Shown here one piece after another: positions 1 to 7,494 of a stretch of DNA of 64,000 bases. The notes under the pieces are model-generated. The model did no database searches. It saw only the letters and a program-made list of their open reading frames with translations, and was not told where the DNA came from. The translations under genes were made by a program, and so were the position numbers. The stretch comes from Diaphorobacter sp. HDW4B (lineage in GTDB: Bacteria; Pseudomonadota; Gammaproteobacteria; Burkholderiales; Burkholderiaceae_C). Positions within the stretch are counted from its first letter, which is position 1. Every line of letters begins with the position of its first letter. The DNA lies in the NCBI RefSeq assembly GCF_011305535.1, contig NZ_CP049905.1:2697501-2761500 (forward strand). The letters run 5' to 3'.

Positions 1-836
1 GCACGCAGAAGACCGGTACCTTTTCGCGCAAGGGCATGACCGACGCGTTCAAGCTGATCGATCCGCTGCCTTACGAGCACCCGTATCAACCCATGCTGCC
101 GCCCACGGCCTATGCACTGGCCGCGTCGCGCCACATGCATGAATTCGGCACCACGCGCGAGCAATTGGCCGAGGTGGCGGTGGCAGCGCGCCGCTGGGCG
201 CAGCTCAATCCGGAAGCCTATATGCGCGATCCGCTCAGCATCGACGACGTGCTGAACTCGCGCATGATCTCCACGCCGCTCACCGTGCGTGACTGCTGCC
301 TCGTCACCGATGGCGCAGGGGCTTTCGTGCTCATGCGTGCCGACCGTGCCAAGGCGCAAAAGCAAAAGCCGGTCTACGTGCTGGGCAACGCCACAGCGGT
401 GTGGAACCGGCAGATTTCCTGCATGGAAAACCTCACCGTCACATCGGCCAGCGAATCGGGCCAGCGTGCATTCGACATGGCGGGCCTCAAGCCATCGGAC
501 GTGGACGTGGTCGGTCTCTACGACGCGTTCACCATCAACACGCTGCTGTTTCTTGAAGACCTGGGTTTCTGCAAAAAAGGCGAGGCCGGTGCGTTCGTGC
601 AGAACGGCGGCATTGCGCCGGGCGGGCGTCTGCCGGTCAACACAAATGGCGGGGGCCTCTCGTGCGTACACCCCGGCATGTACGGCATCTTCCTCGTGAT
701 CGAGGCCGTGCGACAACTGCGCGGTGAATGCGGCGAGCGCCAGGTGAAGGACGCGAAGGTCGCGCTGGCGCATGGCAATGGCGGCACGCTGTCCAGCCAA
801 TCCACGGCCCTCTTCGGTCTGGAGGAAACGCTGTGA
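1..836 (+). CDS. Thiolase family protein (SCP2-type), 5'-truncated
   Basis: C-terminal part of a thiolase; the reading frame is open from base 3 to the TGA at 834-836, and the start lies outside the window. Visible family features are the YDAFTINTLLFLEDLGF segment, the NTNGGGLSCVHPGMYG stretch and the C-terminal HGNGGTLSSQS block, typical of SCP2/nonspecific-lipid-transfer-type thiolases rather than of classic acetoacetyl-CoA thiolases. Such proteins cleave or form beta-ketoacyl-CoA in the cytoplasm. The CoA-transferase pair starts 31 bp downstream on the same strand, so these genes probably form one operon for activating and splitting a 3-oxo acid. The internal ATG at 36 is not a credible start because conserved sequence continues upstream of it. 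Confidence 0.85.
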   Translation, partial: TQKTGTFSRKGMTDAFKLIDPLPYEHPYQPMLPPTAYALAASRHMHEFGTTREQLAEVAVAARRWAQLNPEAYMRDPLSIDDVLNSRMISTPLTVRDCCLVTDGAGAFVLMRADRAKAQKQKPVYVLGNATAVWNRQISCMENLTVTSASESGQRAFDMAGLKPSDVDVVGLYDAFTINTLLFLEDLGFCKKGEAGAFVQNGGIAPGGRLPVNTNGGGLSCVHPGMYGIFLVIEAVRQLRGECGERQVKDAKVALAHGNGGTLSSQSTALFGLEETL

Positions 837-867
837 TGCAACGCGCTCGTTCATCGGGAGTTCAACC

Positions 868-1569
868 ATGCTGAACAAGGTCGTCGATTCGCTGGCGGAA
901 GCCGTGCGCGACGTGAAGGATGGCGCGGTCATCATGATCGGCGGTTTCGGCATCTCGGGCGTGCCGACCGAGCTGGTCTGCGCGCTGCTTGATCAGGGCG
1001 CGCGCGAACTCACCATCGTCAACAACAACGCGGGCAACGGCAAATACGGCCTGAGCCAGTTGATCGAAGCGGGTCGCGTGCGCCGCATGGTGTGCTCGTT
1101 CGCGCGCAATTCCAACCCCAAGATTCCGAACGCCGAAGCGTTTGCCGAGTGGTATCGCGCAGGCAAGATCGAGCTGGAATGCGTGCCCCAGGGCACCATG
1201 GCCGAACGCATGCGCGCGGCGGGCTCGGGACTGGGTCCGTTCTTCACACCCACTTCGTACGGCACCGTGCTTGCCAAGGGCAAGGAAACCCGCGTGATCG
1301 ACGGCGTGGGTTACGTGCTGGAGAACCCGTTGCATGGCGACTTCGCTTTGGTGAAGGCGCGCTGTGCGGACCCGTGGGGCAACCTCATGTTCCGCAATGC
1401 CGAGCGCAACTTCGGCCCGGTGATGTGCATGGCGTCGAAGACCGCCGTCGCGCAGGTCGATGAGATCGTGCCGCTGGGCGCGCTCGTGCCCGAGAACGTG
1501 ATGACGCCCGGCATCTTCGTGCAACGTGTCGTGCAGGTGCCGATCCATGCGCAAGGAGCCAAACCATGA
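868..1569 (+). CDS. 3-oxoacid CoA-transferase subunit A
   Basis: Family I CoA-transferase alpha subunit (233 aa). It has the GGFGISG glycine-rich loop at residues 25-31 and the NNNAGNG and NFGPVM segments remembered from PcaI/ScoA-type enzymes. With subunit B it moves CoA from succinyl-CoA or a similar donor to a 3-oxo acid. I chose the ATG at 868 because conserved sequence (MLNKVVDSL) begins there and GGGAG lies just upstream (857-861); a longer frame from 772 would overlap the thiolase. The stop overlaps the next start as ATGA, indicating translational coupling. It resembles 3-oxoadipate transferase (PcaI), but the thiolase neighbour is not a typical PcaF, so the substrate is open. Confidence 0.9.
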   Translation: MLNKVVDSLAEAVRDVKDGAVIMIGGFGISGVPTELVCALLDQGARELTIVNNNAGNGKYGLSQLIEAGRVRRMVCSFARNSNPKIPNAEAFAEWYRAGKIELECVPQGTMAERMRAAGSGLGPFFTPTSYGTVLAKGKETRVIDGVGYVLENPLHGDFALVKARCADPWGNLMFRNAERNFGPVMCMASKTAVAQVDEIVPLGALVPENVMTPGIFVQRVVQVPIHAQGAKP

Positions 1570-2231
1570 GTACAAGCACGAACACGAACACATTCAAGCG
1601 CCTCATCCGCGAAGAGATCGCGCGTAAGGTCGCCAACGACATTCCCGATGGCAGCTACGTGAACCTTGGCATCGGCATCCCCACGCTGATCTCCAAATGC
1701 CTGCCCGCTGGCCGCGATGTGATTTTGCACAGCGAAAACGGCATCCTCGGCATGGGCCCCGGCCCTGCAGATGGCACGGTCGATCCCAGCCTGCTCAACG
1801 CGAGCAAGGAACCCGTCTCGCTGCTGCCCGGCGCATCGATCTGCGATCACAGCATGTCGTTCGCGATGATGCGCGGCGGTCATCTCGACGTCTCCGTGCT
1901 CGGCGCTTTCCAGGTCGCAAGCAACGGCGATCTTGCCAACTGGGACACGGGCGCGCCCGATGCCATTCCCGCAGTCGGCGGCGCGATGGATCTGGTGGCA
2001 GGAGCCAAGCAGGTCGTCGTGGTGATGGAGCACACCACCAAGGACGGCCAACCGAAGATCGTCGAGCAATGCACCTATCCGCTGACCGGCGCGGGCGTGG
2101 TCGATCGCATCTACACCGACTGCGCGGTGATCGACGTGACGCCGGATGGATTGGTCGTTCGTTCGATGGTCGATGGCCTCACGTTCGAGCAACTGCAAGC
2201 CATGACGGGAGCACCGCTGCGCCGCGACTGA
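1566..2231 (+). CDS. 3-oxoacid CoA-transferase subunit B
   Basis: Beta subunit (221 aa) of the same enzyme. The SENGILGMGP motif at residues 56-65 carries the catalytic glutamate (Glu57) that forms the glutamyl-CoA thioester in family I transferases. The NLGIGIPT segment (33-40) is also typical. It overlaps subunit A by 4 bp (ATGA). Together with the upstream thiolase it would convert a 3-oxo acid into its CoA ester and then into shorter acyl-CoAs. PcaJ-like is the closest remembered relative; acetoacetate or another 3-oxo acid cannot be excluded. Confidence 0.9.
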   Translation: MSTSTNTNTFKRLIREEIARKVANDIPDGSYVNLGIGIPTLISKCLPAGRDVILHSENGILGMGPGPADGTVDPSLLNASKEPVSLLPGASICDHSMSFAMMRGGHLDVSVLGAFQVASNGDLANWDTGAPDAIPAVGGAMDLVAGAKQVVVVMEHTTKDGQPKIVEQCTYPLTGAGVVDRIYTDCAVIDVTPDGLVVRSMVDGLTFEQLQAMTGAPLRRD

Positions 2232-2269
2232 GCGCTGTTTGAGGGGTGGCCATGCAGTAACATCAGCGC

Positions 2270-2833
2270 ATGGCCGACAGCGACACAGACATCGATCACC
2301 AGCTTCTGGTCTTTGACCTCGCTCCCGTGGGCCTGCTGGTCGCGCAGCATCGGCAGATTCGCTCGTACAACCAGTCTTTCTGCGACATCTTCGGCTACCC
2401 GCCGCAGGCCCTGCTGGGGCAGTCGCTGGCGGTGCTGTACCCGTCCGCGTCGGAGTTCGAAGACACGGGCTCGCGCGCGTTGATCGCCATGCGCGAGACG
2501 GGCAATTACGGCGATGAACGCATCATGCGCAAGCAGGATGGATCGCTGTTCTGGTGCCATGTGACGGGCCGCACAGCCGACCGGGTGGACCCGTTTGCGC
2601 TGACGGTCTGGGTGTTCGACGACATGTCCGCCGAGCGCCCCGTGACCACGCCGCTCACTGCGCGCGAGCGGCAGATTGCGCGGTCGCTGGTGTCAGGAAA
2701 ATCGAGCAAGCAGATTGCCGCAGAGCTGGGCATCAGCTTTCGCACGGTGGAGGCGCATCGGGCGCGGTTGATGCGCAAGTTCGATGTGTCGAGCACGAGC
2801 GAGCTGATTGCGAAATTGGTGGGGCGGGTCTGA
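2270..2833 (+). CDS. PAS domain-LuxR-type HTH transcriptional regulator
   Basis: Small regulator (187 aa). Residues ~8-115 form a PAS/PAC sensor fold (LLVAQHRQIRSYNQSF; IMRKQDGSLFWCHVTGR). Residues ~122-185 form a LuxR/NarL-type helix-turn-helix (TARERQIARSLVSGKSSKQIAAELGISFRTVEAHRARLMRKF). It has no receiver domain or membrane segment, so the PAS domain probably senses a cytoplasmic ligand, redox state or partner. It begins 39 bp after the CoA-transferase and may be cotranscribed with it, which suggests, without proving, control of that operon. Confidence 0.88.
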   Translation: MADSDTDIDHQLLVFDLAPVGLLVAQHRQIRSYNQSFCDIFGYPPQALLGQSLAVLYPSASEFEDTGSRALIAMRETGNYGDERIMRKQDGSLFWCHVTGRTADRVDPFALTVWVFDDMSAERPVTTPLTARERQIARSLVSGKSSKQIAAELGISFRTVEAHRARLMRKFDVSSTSELIAKLVGRV

Positions 2834-2851
2834 CGAAAAAATCAGCGTGGT

Positions 2852-3427
2852 TCAGGCATCGACCAGACGCTGCAACTTGTCCTGCGCATCCCACTCGGTC
2901 CAGTCGATTTCGCCCACATGCCACCAGCGCACCTGCCCCTTGGCGTCGATGAGAAAACTGGTCGGCAGCGCGTAGGCGTTCCATGCCTTCATCTGCGTCT
3001 GGCTGCGGTCCAGCAGCACGTCGCCGTTGAACGGAACGGCTTTCAGAAACTGCTGCACGCGGGCGGGCATTTCGCCGTGGTTGACGCCGAGCACGCGCAG
3101 GCCCTTGTCGCTGTAGAGATCCATCAGCAGGTTGAACGCCGGCATTTCCAAGCGGCAGGGGCCGCAGTACGACGCCCAGAAATTCAGGATCAGCGGCTTG
3201 CCGAGGTAGTCCTTGAGCGTGACCTTGCGGTCATCCATGGTCTGGGCAAGCAGCGCGGGCGTTGCGCCGCGTTTCCATGGGTTGAGCTTGCCGCCGCTGG
3301 CTTCCTTGGCGTCTGATGGTTGCACCGCGTGCGCAATGCCGCCAGCGCTGCCGCTCAGCGCGGCGAGTGCGCCCAGTTTCAGCAGGCATTCCCGGCGATG
3401 GGAGGACAGTGGCGGCGTTGTCGTCAT
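2852..3427 (-). CDS. TlpA-like periplasmic thiol:disulfide oxidoreductase
   Basis: 191-aa thioredoxin-fold protein. An N-terminal signal (RRECLLKLGALAALSGSAGG) targets it out of the cytoplasm. The redox motif is C88-G-P-C91 (WASYCGPC), and a cis-proline region (YALPTSFLIDAKG) follows at ~152-164. TlpA/ResA-type proteins reduce or maturate periplasmic disulfides, for example in cytochrome biogenesis or stress repair. The ATG at 3425-3427 is used: the same frame continues upstream only as an antisense shadow of the next gene. It lies 5 bp after the transglutaminase-like gene on the same strand, so the two are very likely cotranscribed. Confidence 0.88.
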   Translation of the reverse strand: MTTTPPLSSHRRECLLKLGALAALSGSAGGIAHAVQPSDAKEASGGKLNPWKRGATPALLAQTMDDRKVTLKDYLGKPLILNFWASYCGPCRLEMPAFNLLMDLYSDKGLRVLGVNHGEMPARVQQFLKAVPFNGDVLLDRSQTQMKAWNAYALPTSFLIDAKGQVRWWHVGEIDWTEWDAQDKLQRLVDA

Positions 3428-3432
3428 CGCGA

Positions 3433-4554
3433 TCAGGCCAGTTTGCGCGAGTGGATGGTGTAGGCGAAGTTGGCTGGGTCGAGGCTGTCCACGCGGCCGT
3501 TGGCGGTTTCGCCCTGCGGGTACATGAGGAAGCCTTCGGTGCGATTGGAGCCCGGCAGGCGCACGTCGGCGCCGGTGTTGTAGGCCATCCAGTTGCCTTC
3601 CCATGCGCCGAACAGCAGGGCGCGTGCGGCGCGCACCTTGGGCGCATCCTTGGGCAGGCCGCCGGGTTGCTCTTCGAGCATGACCTTGGCGACGTCGGCG
3701 GGGTCGACCGGAATCCAGCCGTAGCCGTCGGCGTAGAACTCGGCGCGGCAGTGCTGGGCCTTGGAGATGTCGCCGCTCTTGCCCATGCTCTTGAAGCCGC
3801 GGGCCGAGTCTTCCACGCGCACGCCGTACACGTCGCGTGCGGGGATGCGCGTGGCGCGGGCGAGGGCGGTGAACAGGCCGTTCAGGTCGGCGCACTTGCC
3901 CGACAGATTGCCCGAGGTGAGCGTGTAGCTCACGTCGCCCGTGCCGCAGCCTGCGGTGGCGGGGTTGCGCTTGGCGTTCTCGACGATCCATTCATAGATC
4001 GCGCGGGCTTTGGCGATGGTGTCCTTGGGGTGACCGGCATCGGCCTGAATCTTGTCGGCGGTCTGCTTGACGATGCCGTCGAGCGGCGCAAGCGATGTGG
4101 CCTGCAGATAAGGGCGCAGCAGCGCGGCAGAGGCCTTGCGTGCATGTCCTTCAGCGCCCAGATCGACCGCGCGGTCCTGCGTGGCGATGCGGCTCACGAC
4201 CTCGACGGATTGCGGCACGTTGGCATCGGCGAATTGCACGACGACCATGCGCACATCCGTGCCGGGCAGCGTGACCAGCTTGGCGCTCTTGGCACCGGGC
4301 GCGGTGAACGACACATCCAGCGTGCGCTGGTAGTTTTCCAGCGAGGTGATCGGCACGGGAATCCATACGCTCGCCTGCGCGGTCTTCTCCGCCACGTTCA
4401 CCTTGGTGACGACTTCATAACGACGCCAGCCCACGAGCGATTCGTGCGCCGAGGCAAACGCGTTCTGAAAGCTGCCGGAGGTGGCGGCGAGGGTGGACAG
4501 GGCGAGGAAATGGCGGCGCTGCATGATGGTGTTGTTCTGGAGTATTGGCTTCAT
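3433..4554 (-). CDS. Exported transglutaminase-like protein
   Basis: 373 aa from the ATG at 4554. That start was chosen because AAGGGA lies 9 nt upstream; the ATG at 4524 (MQRRHFLALSTLAA) has a weaker site. The N-terminus carries a twin-arginine-like or Sec signal. The catalytic triad of the transglutaminase-core fold is visible: Cys221 (GKCADLNG), His268 (QHCRAEFY) and Asp284 (WIPVDPAD). Bacterial members act as cysteine peptidases or amidases, or cross-link amines in the periplasm. The TlpA-like reductase directly downstream could keep Cys221 reduced; this is inference. The substrate is unknown. Confidence 0.82.
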   Translation of the reverse strand: MKPILQNNTIMQRRHFLALSTLAATSGSFQNAFASAHESLVGWRRYEVVTKVNVAEKTAQASVWIPVPITSLENYQRTLDVSFTAPGAKSAKLVTLPGTDVRMVVVQFADANVPQSVEVVSRIATQDRAVDLGAEGHARKASAALLRPYLQATSLAPLDGIVKQTADKIQADAGHPKDTIAKARAIYEWIVENAKRNPATAGCGTGDVSYTLTSGNLSGKCADLNGLFTALARATRIPARDVYGVRVEDSARGFKSMGKSGDISKAQHCRAEFYADGYGWIPVDPADVAKVMLEEQPGGLPKDAPKVRAARALLFGAWEGNWMAYNTGADVRLPGSNRTEGFLMYPQGETANGRVDSLDPANFAYTIHSRKLA

Positions 4555-4684
4555 GGATGGCCGATCCCTTGTGGGGCATGGCGTGCTCGCCACGGCGGAA
4601 TCAACCAGAGTGCGGCGATCCTAGCACCCAAGGGTTTTCCATGGCGCAGCCGCTGCCATTCGGGAACCGCTGGAAAGCAAGCGC

Positions 4685-5689
4685 TTACGCGTGTGCATCC
4701 ACCAGGCATTGCGTGAACGCCGCCGCCGCGCGGCTGGGCTGCGGCGATTTGCGGGTCAGGCTCACAAAATCGCAGTAGTAATTGAGCAGCTCGGGCCGAA
4801 TCGCCTGCATGCGGCCCGTGGCCTCGAACATCTGCGCGTAGTGGTCTGGCAGAAAGCCCAGATAGCGGCCCGAGAGAATCAGCGTGGCGATGGATTCCTG
4901 GTCGAAGCCGGTGGCAGAGCGCGTGAGCTTGGCCTGATGCGTCAGCTCCATATTGGGCGAGTGGTAGCCCAGCCCGGCGAACGGGTAGTCGCGCACGGCG
5001 TCCCAATCGAGATCGTCGTGCCTCTCGCCGAACAGCGCGTGCCCCACGCCGCAATACAACTGCATGGATTCGCCGAACAAGCGGTGATAGACCAGACTCG
5101 GCGAGCTGCGGTGCGTGGGGATGATGCCGATCTGGAAGGTGCCGTCCATCACGCCGCGTTCGATCTCGTTGATCGAGCCCACATGCAACTGCAGATGCAC
5201 ATCGGGCGCGAGCGTGTTGAACGCGCCGATGGCATCGCCGATGCGCGCGGCCGGGTTGCTCGCCGTCTTGTCGAACACCGCCACCGCCAGTTGCCCGCCC
5301 ATGCGCGCATGGATGTCGTCGATGCTGTCGCGAAAACCGCGCACGGACGACAGCAGCCTGAGCGTTTCTTCATACACGCGCTGGCCTTCGGCGGTGAGCG
5401 CAAAACCCGCGCGCCCACGGCGGCACAGCGTGAGGCCAAGCCGCATCTCCAGATCCTTCACATGGCGGCTCACCGTGCTGGTGCCGATGTTCAGCTCCAG
5501 CTCCGCCGCCGACATGCCGCCGCAATCGACCACCGCCTTGAACACCTGCAGCAGGCGCAGATCCATGTCGCTGATCTGGCCCAGCACGGCGCGGTTGCGC
5601 GTGGCCTGCGGCGTCTGTTTGGCGCGGGTTTTGCCGGTGGCGGCAGGGCGTTTGGCGGTGGATTTCGGGGTGGGTTTTTTTACTTTCAT
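4685..5689 (-). CDS. LysR-family transcriptional regulator
   Basis: 334 aa. A winged HTH lies at residues ~41-100 (LRLLQVFKAVVDCGGMSAAELELNIGTSTVSRHVKDLE), followed by a LysR substrate-binding domain. Unusually, about 38 lysine/arginine/proline-rich residues precede the HTH; the ATG at 5687-5689 with AGGA upstream supports this long start, although the ATG at M42 (5564-5566) would give a standard length. It diverges from the aminotransferase gene (138-bp gap with inverted repeats) and is its likely regulator. The exported transglutaminase pair downstream lies 130 bp away on the same strand and need not be cotranscribed. Confidence 0.9.
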   Translation of the reverse strand: MKVKKPTPKSTAKRPAATGKTRAKQTPQATRNRAVLGQISDMDLRLLQVFKAVVDCGGMSAAELELNIGTSTVSRHVKDLEMRLGLTLCRRGRAGFALTAEGQRVYEETLRLLSSVRGFRDSIDDIHARMGGQLAVAVFDKTASNPAARIGDAIGAFNTLAPDVHLQLHVGSINEIERGVMDGTFQIGIIPTHRSSPSLVYHRLFGESMQLYCGVGHALFGERHDDLDWDAVRDYPFAGLGYHSPNMELTHQAKLTRSATGFDQESIATLILSGRYLGFLPDHYAQMFEATGRMQAIRPELLNYYCDFVSLTRKSPQPSRAAAAFTQCLVDAHA

Positions 5690-5757
5690 AAATCCTCAAG
5701 TAAACAGTGACATTGTGCTATTTACCGGATTATTGCAGCGCCCAACAATGCACTCAA

Positions 5758-5777
5758 GCTGGCAGGGTGCTGCCAGC
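5758..5777. promoter_or_regulatory. Inverted repeat upstream of aminotransferase
   Basis: Perfect 8-bp inverted repeat GCTGGCAG-ggtg-CTGCCAGC, 49 bp before the aminotransferase ATG in the LysR/aminotransferase divergent gap. A second, wider repeat (GTAAA ... TTTAC) lies around 5699-5725. It could be a regulator operator or a 5'-leader hairpin; the sequence does not decide which. Confidence 0.4.
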
Positions 5778-5826
5778 GAATTTCTCAATTCGATCAACGC
5801 CTTGCCCGACCCTGCTGGAGACGCAC

Positions 5827-7191
5827 ATGAGCATCACCACCACCCCAGACACCAACACCGCATCGCAAGCCGTGCGCACCGACGCCGCCTGGCTCGACGC
5901 GCACTGGATGCCGTTCACGGGCAACCGCAACTTCAAGGCCAATCCGCGCATGATCGTCGGTGCCGAAGGCGCCTACCTGCGTGACGACAAGGGCCGCAAG
6001 ATTTTTGACGGCCTCTCGGGCCTGTGGTGCACGGGCCTCGGCCACGGCCGCCGCGAAATCGCCGAAGCCATCGGCAAGGCAGCGCTGCAACTCGACTACG
6101 CCCCCGCGTTCCAGTTCGGCCACCCATCGTCGTTCGAGCTGGCCAACAAGATCAAGGACATCACGCCCAAGGGTCTGGACTACGTGTTCTTCACCGGCTC
6201 CGGCTCCGAAGCCGCAGACACCTCGCTCAAGATGGCACGCGCCTACTGGCGTCTGAAGGGCCAGGCCAGCAAGACCGTGCTGATCGGCCGCGAAAAGGGT
6301 TATCACGGTGTGAACTTCGGCGGCATCTCCGTCGGCGGCATCGGCGGCAACCGCAAGATGTACGGTCAGGGCATTGCCGCTGACCACATCCCGCACACCC
6401 AACCACCGGCTGGCACCTTCCAGAAGGGCATGGCCGAAGAGGGCGGACGCGCGCTGGCCGACAAGCTGCTGGACGTGATCGCGCTGCATGACGCCAGCAA
6501 CATCGCCGCCGTCATCATCGAGCCCTTCGCCGGTTCCGCTGGCGTGGTGATTCCACCCAAGGGCTATCTCGACCGCATCCGCGAGATCTGCACGCAGAAC
6601 AACATCCTGCTGATTTTTGATGAAGTCATCACCGGCTTCGGCCGTTGCGGAACGATGACCGGCGCAGACGCCTTCGGCGTGGTGCCCGACATCATGAACT
6701 TCGCCAAGCAAGTCACCAACGGCGCACAGCCTTTGGGCGGCTGCGTGGCCAGCAAGGACATCTACGACACCTTCATGGCAGCAGGCGGCCCCGAGTACAT
6801 GCTCGAATTCGCGCATGGCTATACCTACTCGGCTCACCCGATTGCCTGCGCCGCCGGCGTTGCAGCGCTCGACCTGCTGGAAAAAGAAGACGGCCCAGGC
6901 CGCGTGAAGGCCTTGGCACCGTACTTTGAAAGCGCAGTGCACAGCCTGAAGGGCGTGAAGCACATCGCCGACATCCGCAACTACGGACTGGCCGCAGGCT
7001 TCACCATCGAACATGCCCCAGGCGAACCCGCCAAGCGCCCTTATGAAATCGCCATGAAGATGTGGGAACTTGGCTTCTACGTGCGCTACGGTGCCGACAC
7101 CATCCAGTTGGCACCTCCCTTCATCAGCGAGCGCGCAGAAATCGACCGCCTGATCAATGCCCTCGGCGACACCATCAAGTCAGTTGCTTGA
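5827..7191 (+). CDS. Omega-amino acid (beta-alanine):pyruvate aminotransferase
   Basis: Class III PLP-dependent aminotransferase (454 aa). It has the cofactor phosphate loop TGSGSEA (123-129), the PLP-contacting acid Asp265 in FDEVITGFGR, and the Schiff-base lysine Lys294 in NFAKQVTNGA. The N-terminal HWMPFTGNR segment matches the beta-alanine:pyruvate aminotransferase group. It would convert beta-alanine or similar omega-amino acids plus pyruvate to malonate semialdehyde and alanine. The ATG at 5827 starts the conserved N-terminus; the frame upstream is an unrelated leader. A strong terminator follows, and then the semialdehyde dehydrogenase that consumes its product. The divergent LysR gene is the likely regulator. 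Confidence 0.92.
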   Translation: MSITTTPDTNTASQAVRTDAAWLDAHWMPFTGNRNFKANPRMIVGAEGAYLRDDKGRKIFDGLSGLWCTGLGHGRREIAEAIGKAALQLDYAPAFQFGHPSSFELANKIKDITPKGLDYVFFTGSGSEAADTSLKMARAYWRLKGQASKTVLIGREKGYHGVNFGGISVGGIGGNRKMYGQGIAADHIPHTQPPAGTFQKGMAEEGGRALADKLLDVIALHDASNIAAVIIEPFAGSAGVVIPPKGYLDRIREICTQNNILLIFDEVITGFGRCGTMTGADAFGVVPDIMNFAKQVTNGAQPLGGCVASKDIYDTFMAAGGPEYMLEFAHGYTYSAHPIACAAGVAALDLLEKEDGPGRVKALAPYFESAVHSLKGVKHIADIRNYGLAAGFTIEHAPGEPAKRPYEIAMKMWELGFYVRYGADTIQLAPPFISERAEIDRLINALGDTIKSVA

Positions 7192-7208
7192 TTTTTCAAG
7201 AAGCTATC

Positions 7209-7238
7209 GCTACCGACCCCGGCGGTAGCCTCTTTTTT
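7209..7238 (+). terminator. Rho-independent terminator after the aminotransferase
   Basis: Stem GCTACCG (7209-7215), loop ACCCCGG, stem CGGTAGC (7223-7229), followed by CTC and six T residues. It lies 18 bp after the aminotransferase stop and separates it transcriptionally from mmsA. Confidence 0.85.
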
Positions 7239-7339
7239 CAAAAAAGCAGACAACACATAAAAATGGGATCTGGCTTGGGATTTGGTTTTGAAACAGCAGG
7301 ACTCAGCAGCATGCAGAGCACCTGAATCTCCAGTCACAA

Positions 7340-7434
7340 TGACGAGATAGGCCTTCAGGCTAGGCGCGAAGCCGCAGACAGTACTTCCTGTACGGCAAGG
7401 CTTCTGCAACACCGCATGAAGGCCTATATCGTCA
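7340..7434 (+). ncRNA. Structured RNA element, copy 1 (upstream of mmsA)
   Basis: A 95-nt element closed by an 18-bp helix: 5' arm TGACGAGATAGGCCTTCA (7340-7357), 3' arm TGAAGGCCTATATCGTCA (7417-7434), with one G.A mismatch (G7346/A7428). Inside are helix GAAGCC/GGCTTC (7368-7373/7399-7404) and a small hairpin GTAC/GTAC (7381-7384/7390-7393). Copy 2 at 13267-13362 has the same layout and keeps the mismatch, while four helix pairs change on both sides together; this is direct evidence of selection on RNA (or single-strand) structure. It lies after a terminator, so it needs its own promoter or read-through, and ends 60 nt before the mmsA start. It could be a cis-regulatory leader or a small RNA. 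I cannot name a family with certainty. Confidence 0.75.
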
Positions 7435-7455
7435 CCTTAAAACGAATAACGAATC

Positions 7456-7471
7456 GAAGCCGTAAGGCTTC
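7456..7471 (+). promoter_or_regulatory. Hairpin between RNA element copy 1 and mmsA start
   Basis: GAAGCC-GTAA-GGCTTC hairpin ending 23 nt before the mmsA ATG. Its arms are identical to the internal helix of the RNA element (7368-7373/7399-7404), so the four segments could pair in alternative ways. The same hairpin, at almost the same distance from the start codon, follows copy 2 at 13383-13401. A switch controlling initiation is possible but untested. Confidence 0.5.
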
Positions 7472-7494
7472 CCCTAAGAGTAGACAAACACATC

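Noticed and set aside
2852-3991. 379-residue version of the TlpA-like protein
   Set aside because: Its first 188 residues are Arg-rich shadow sequence of the transglutaminase gene. The ATG at 3425-3427 gives a proper signal peptide and the normal length of the family.
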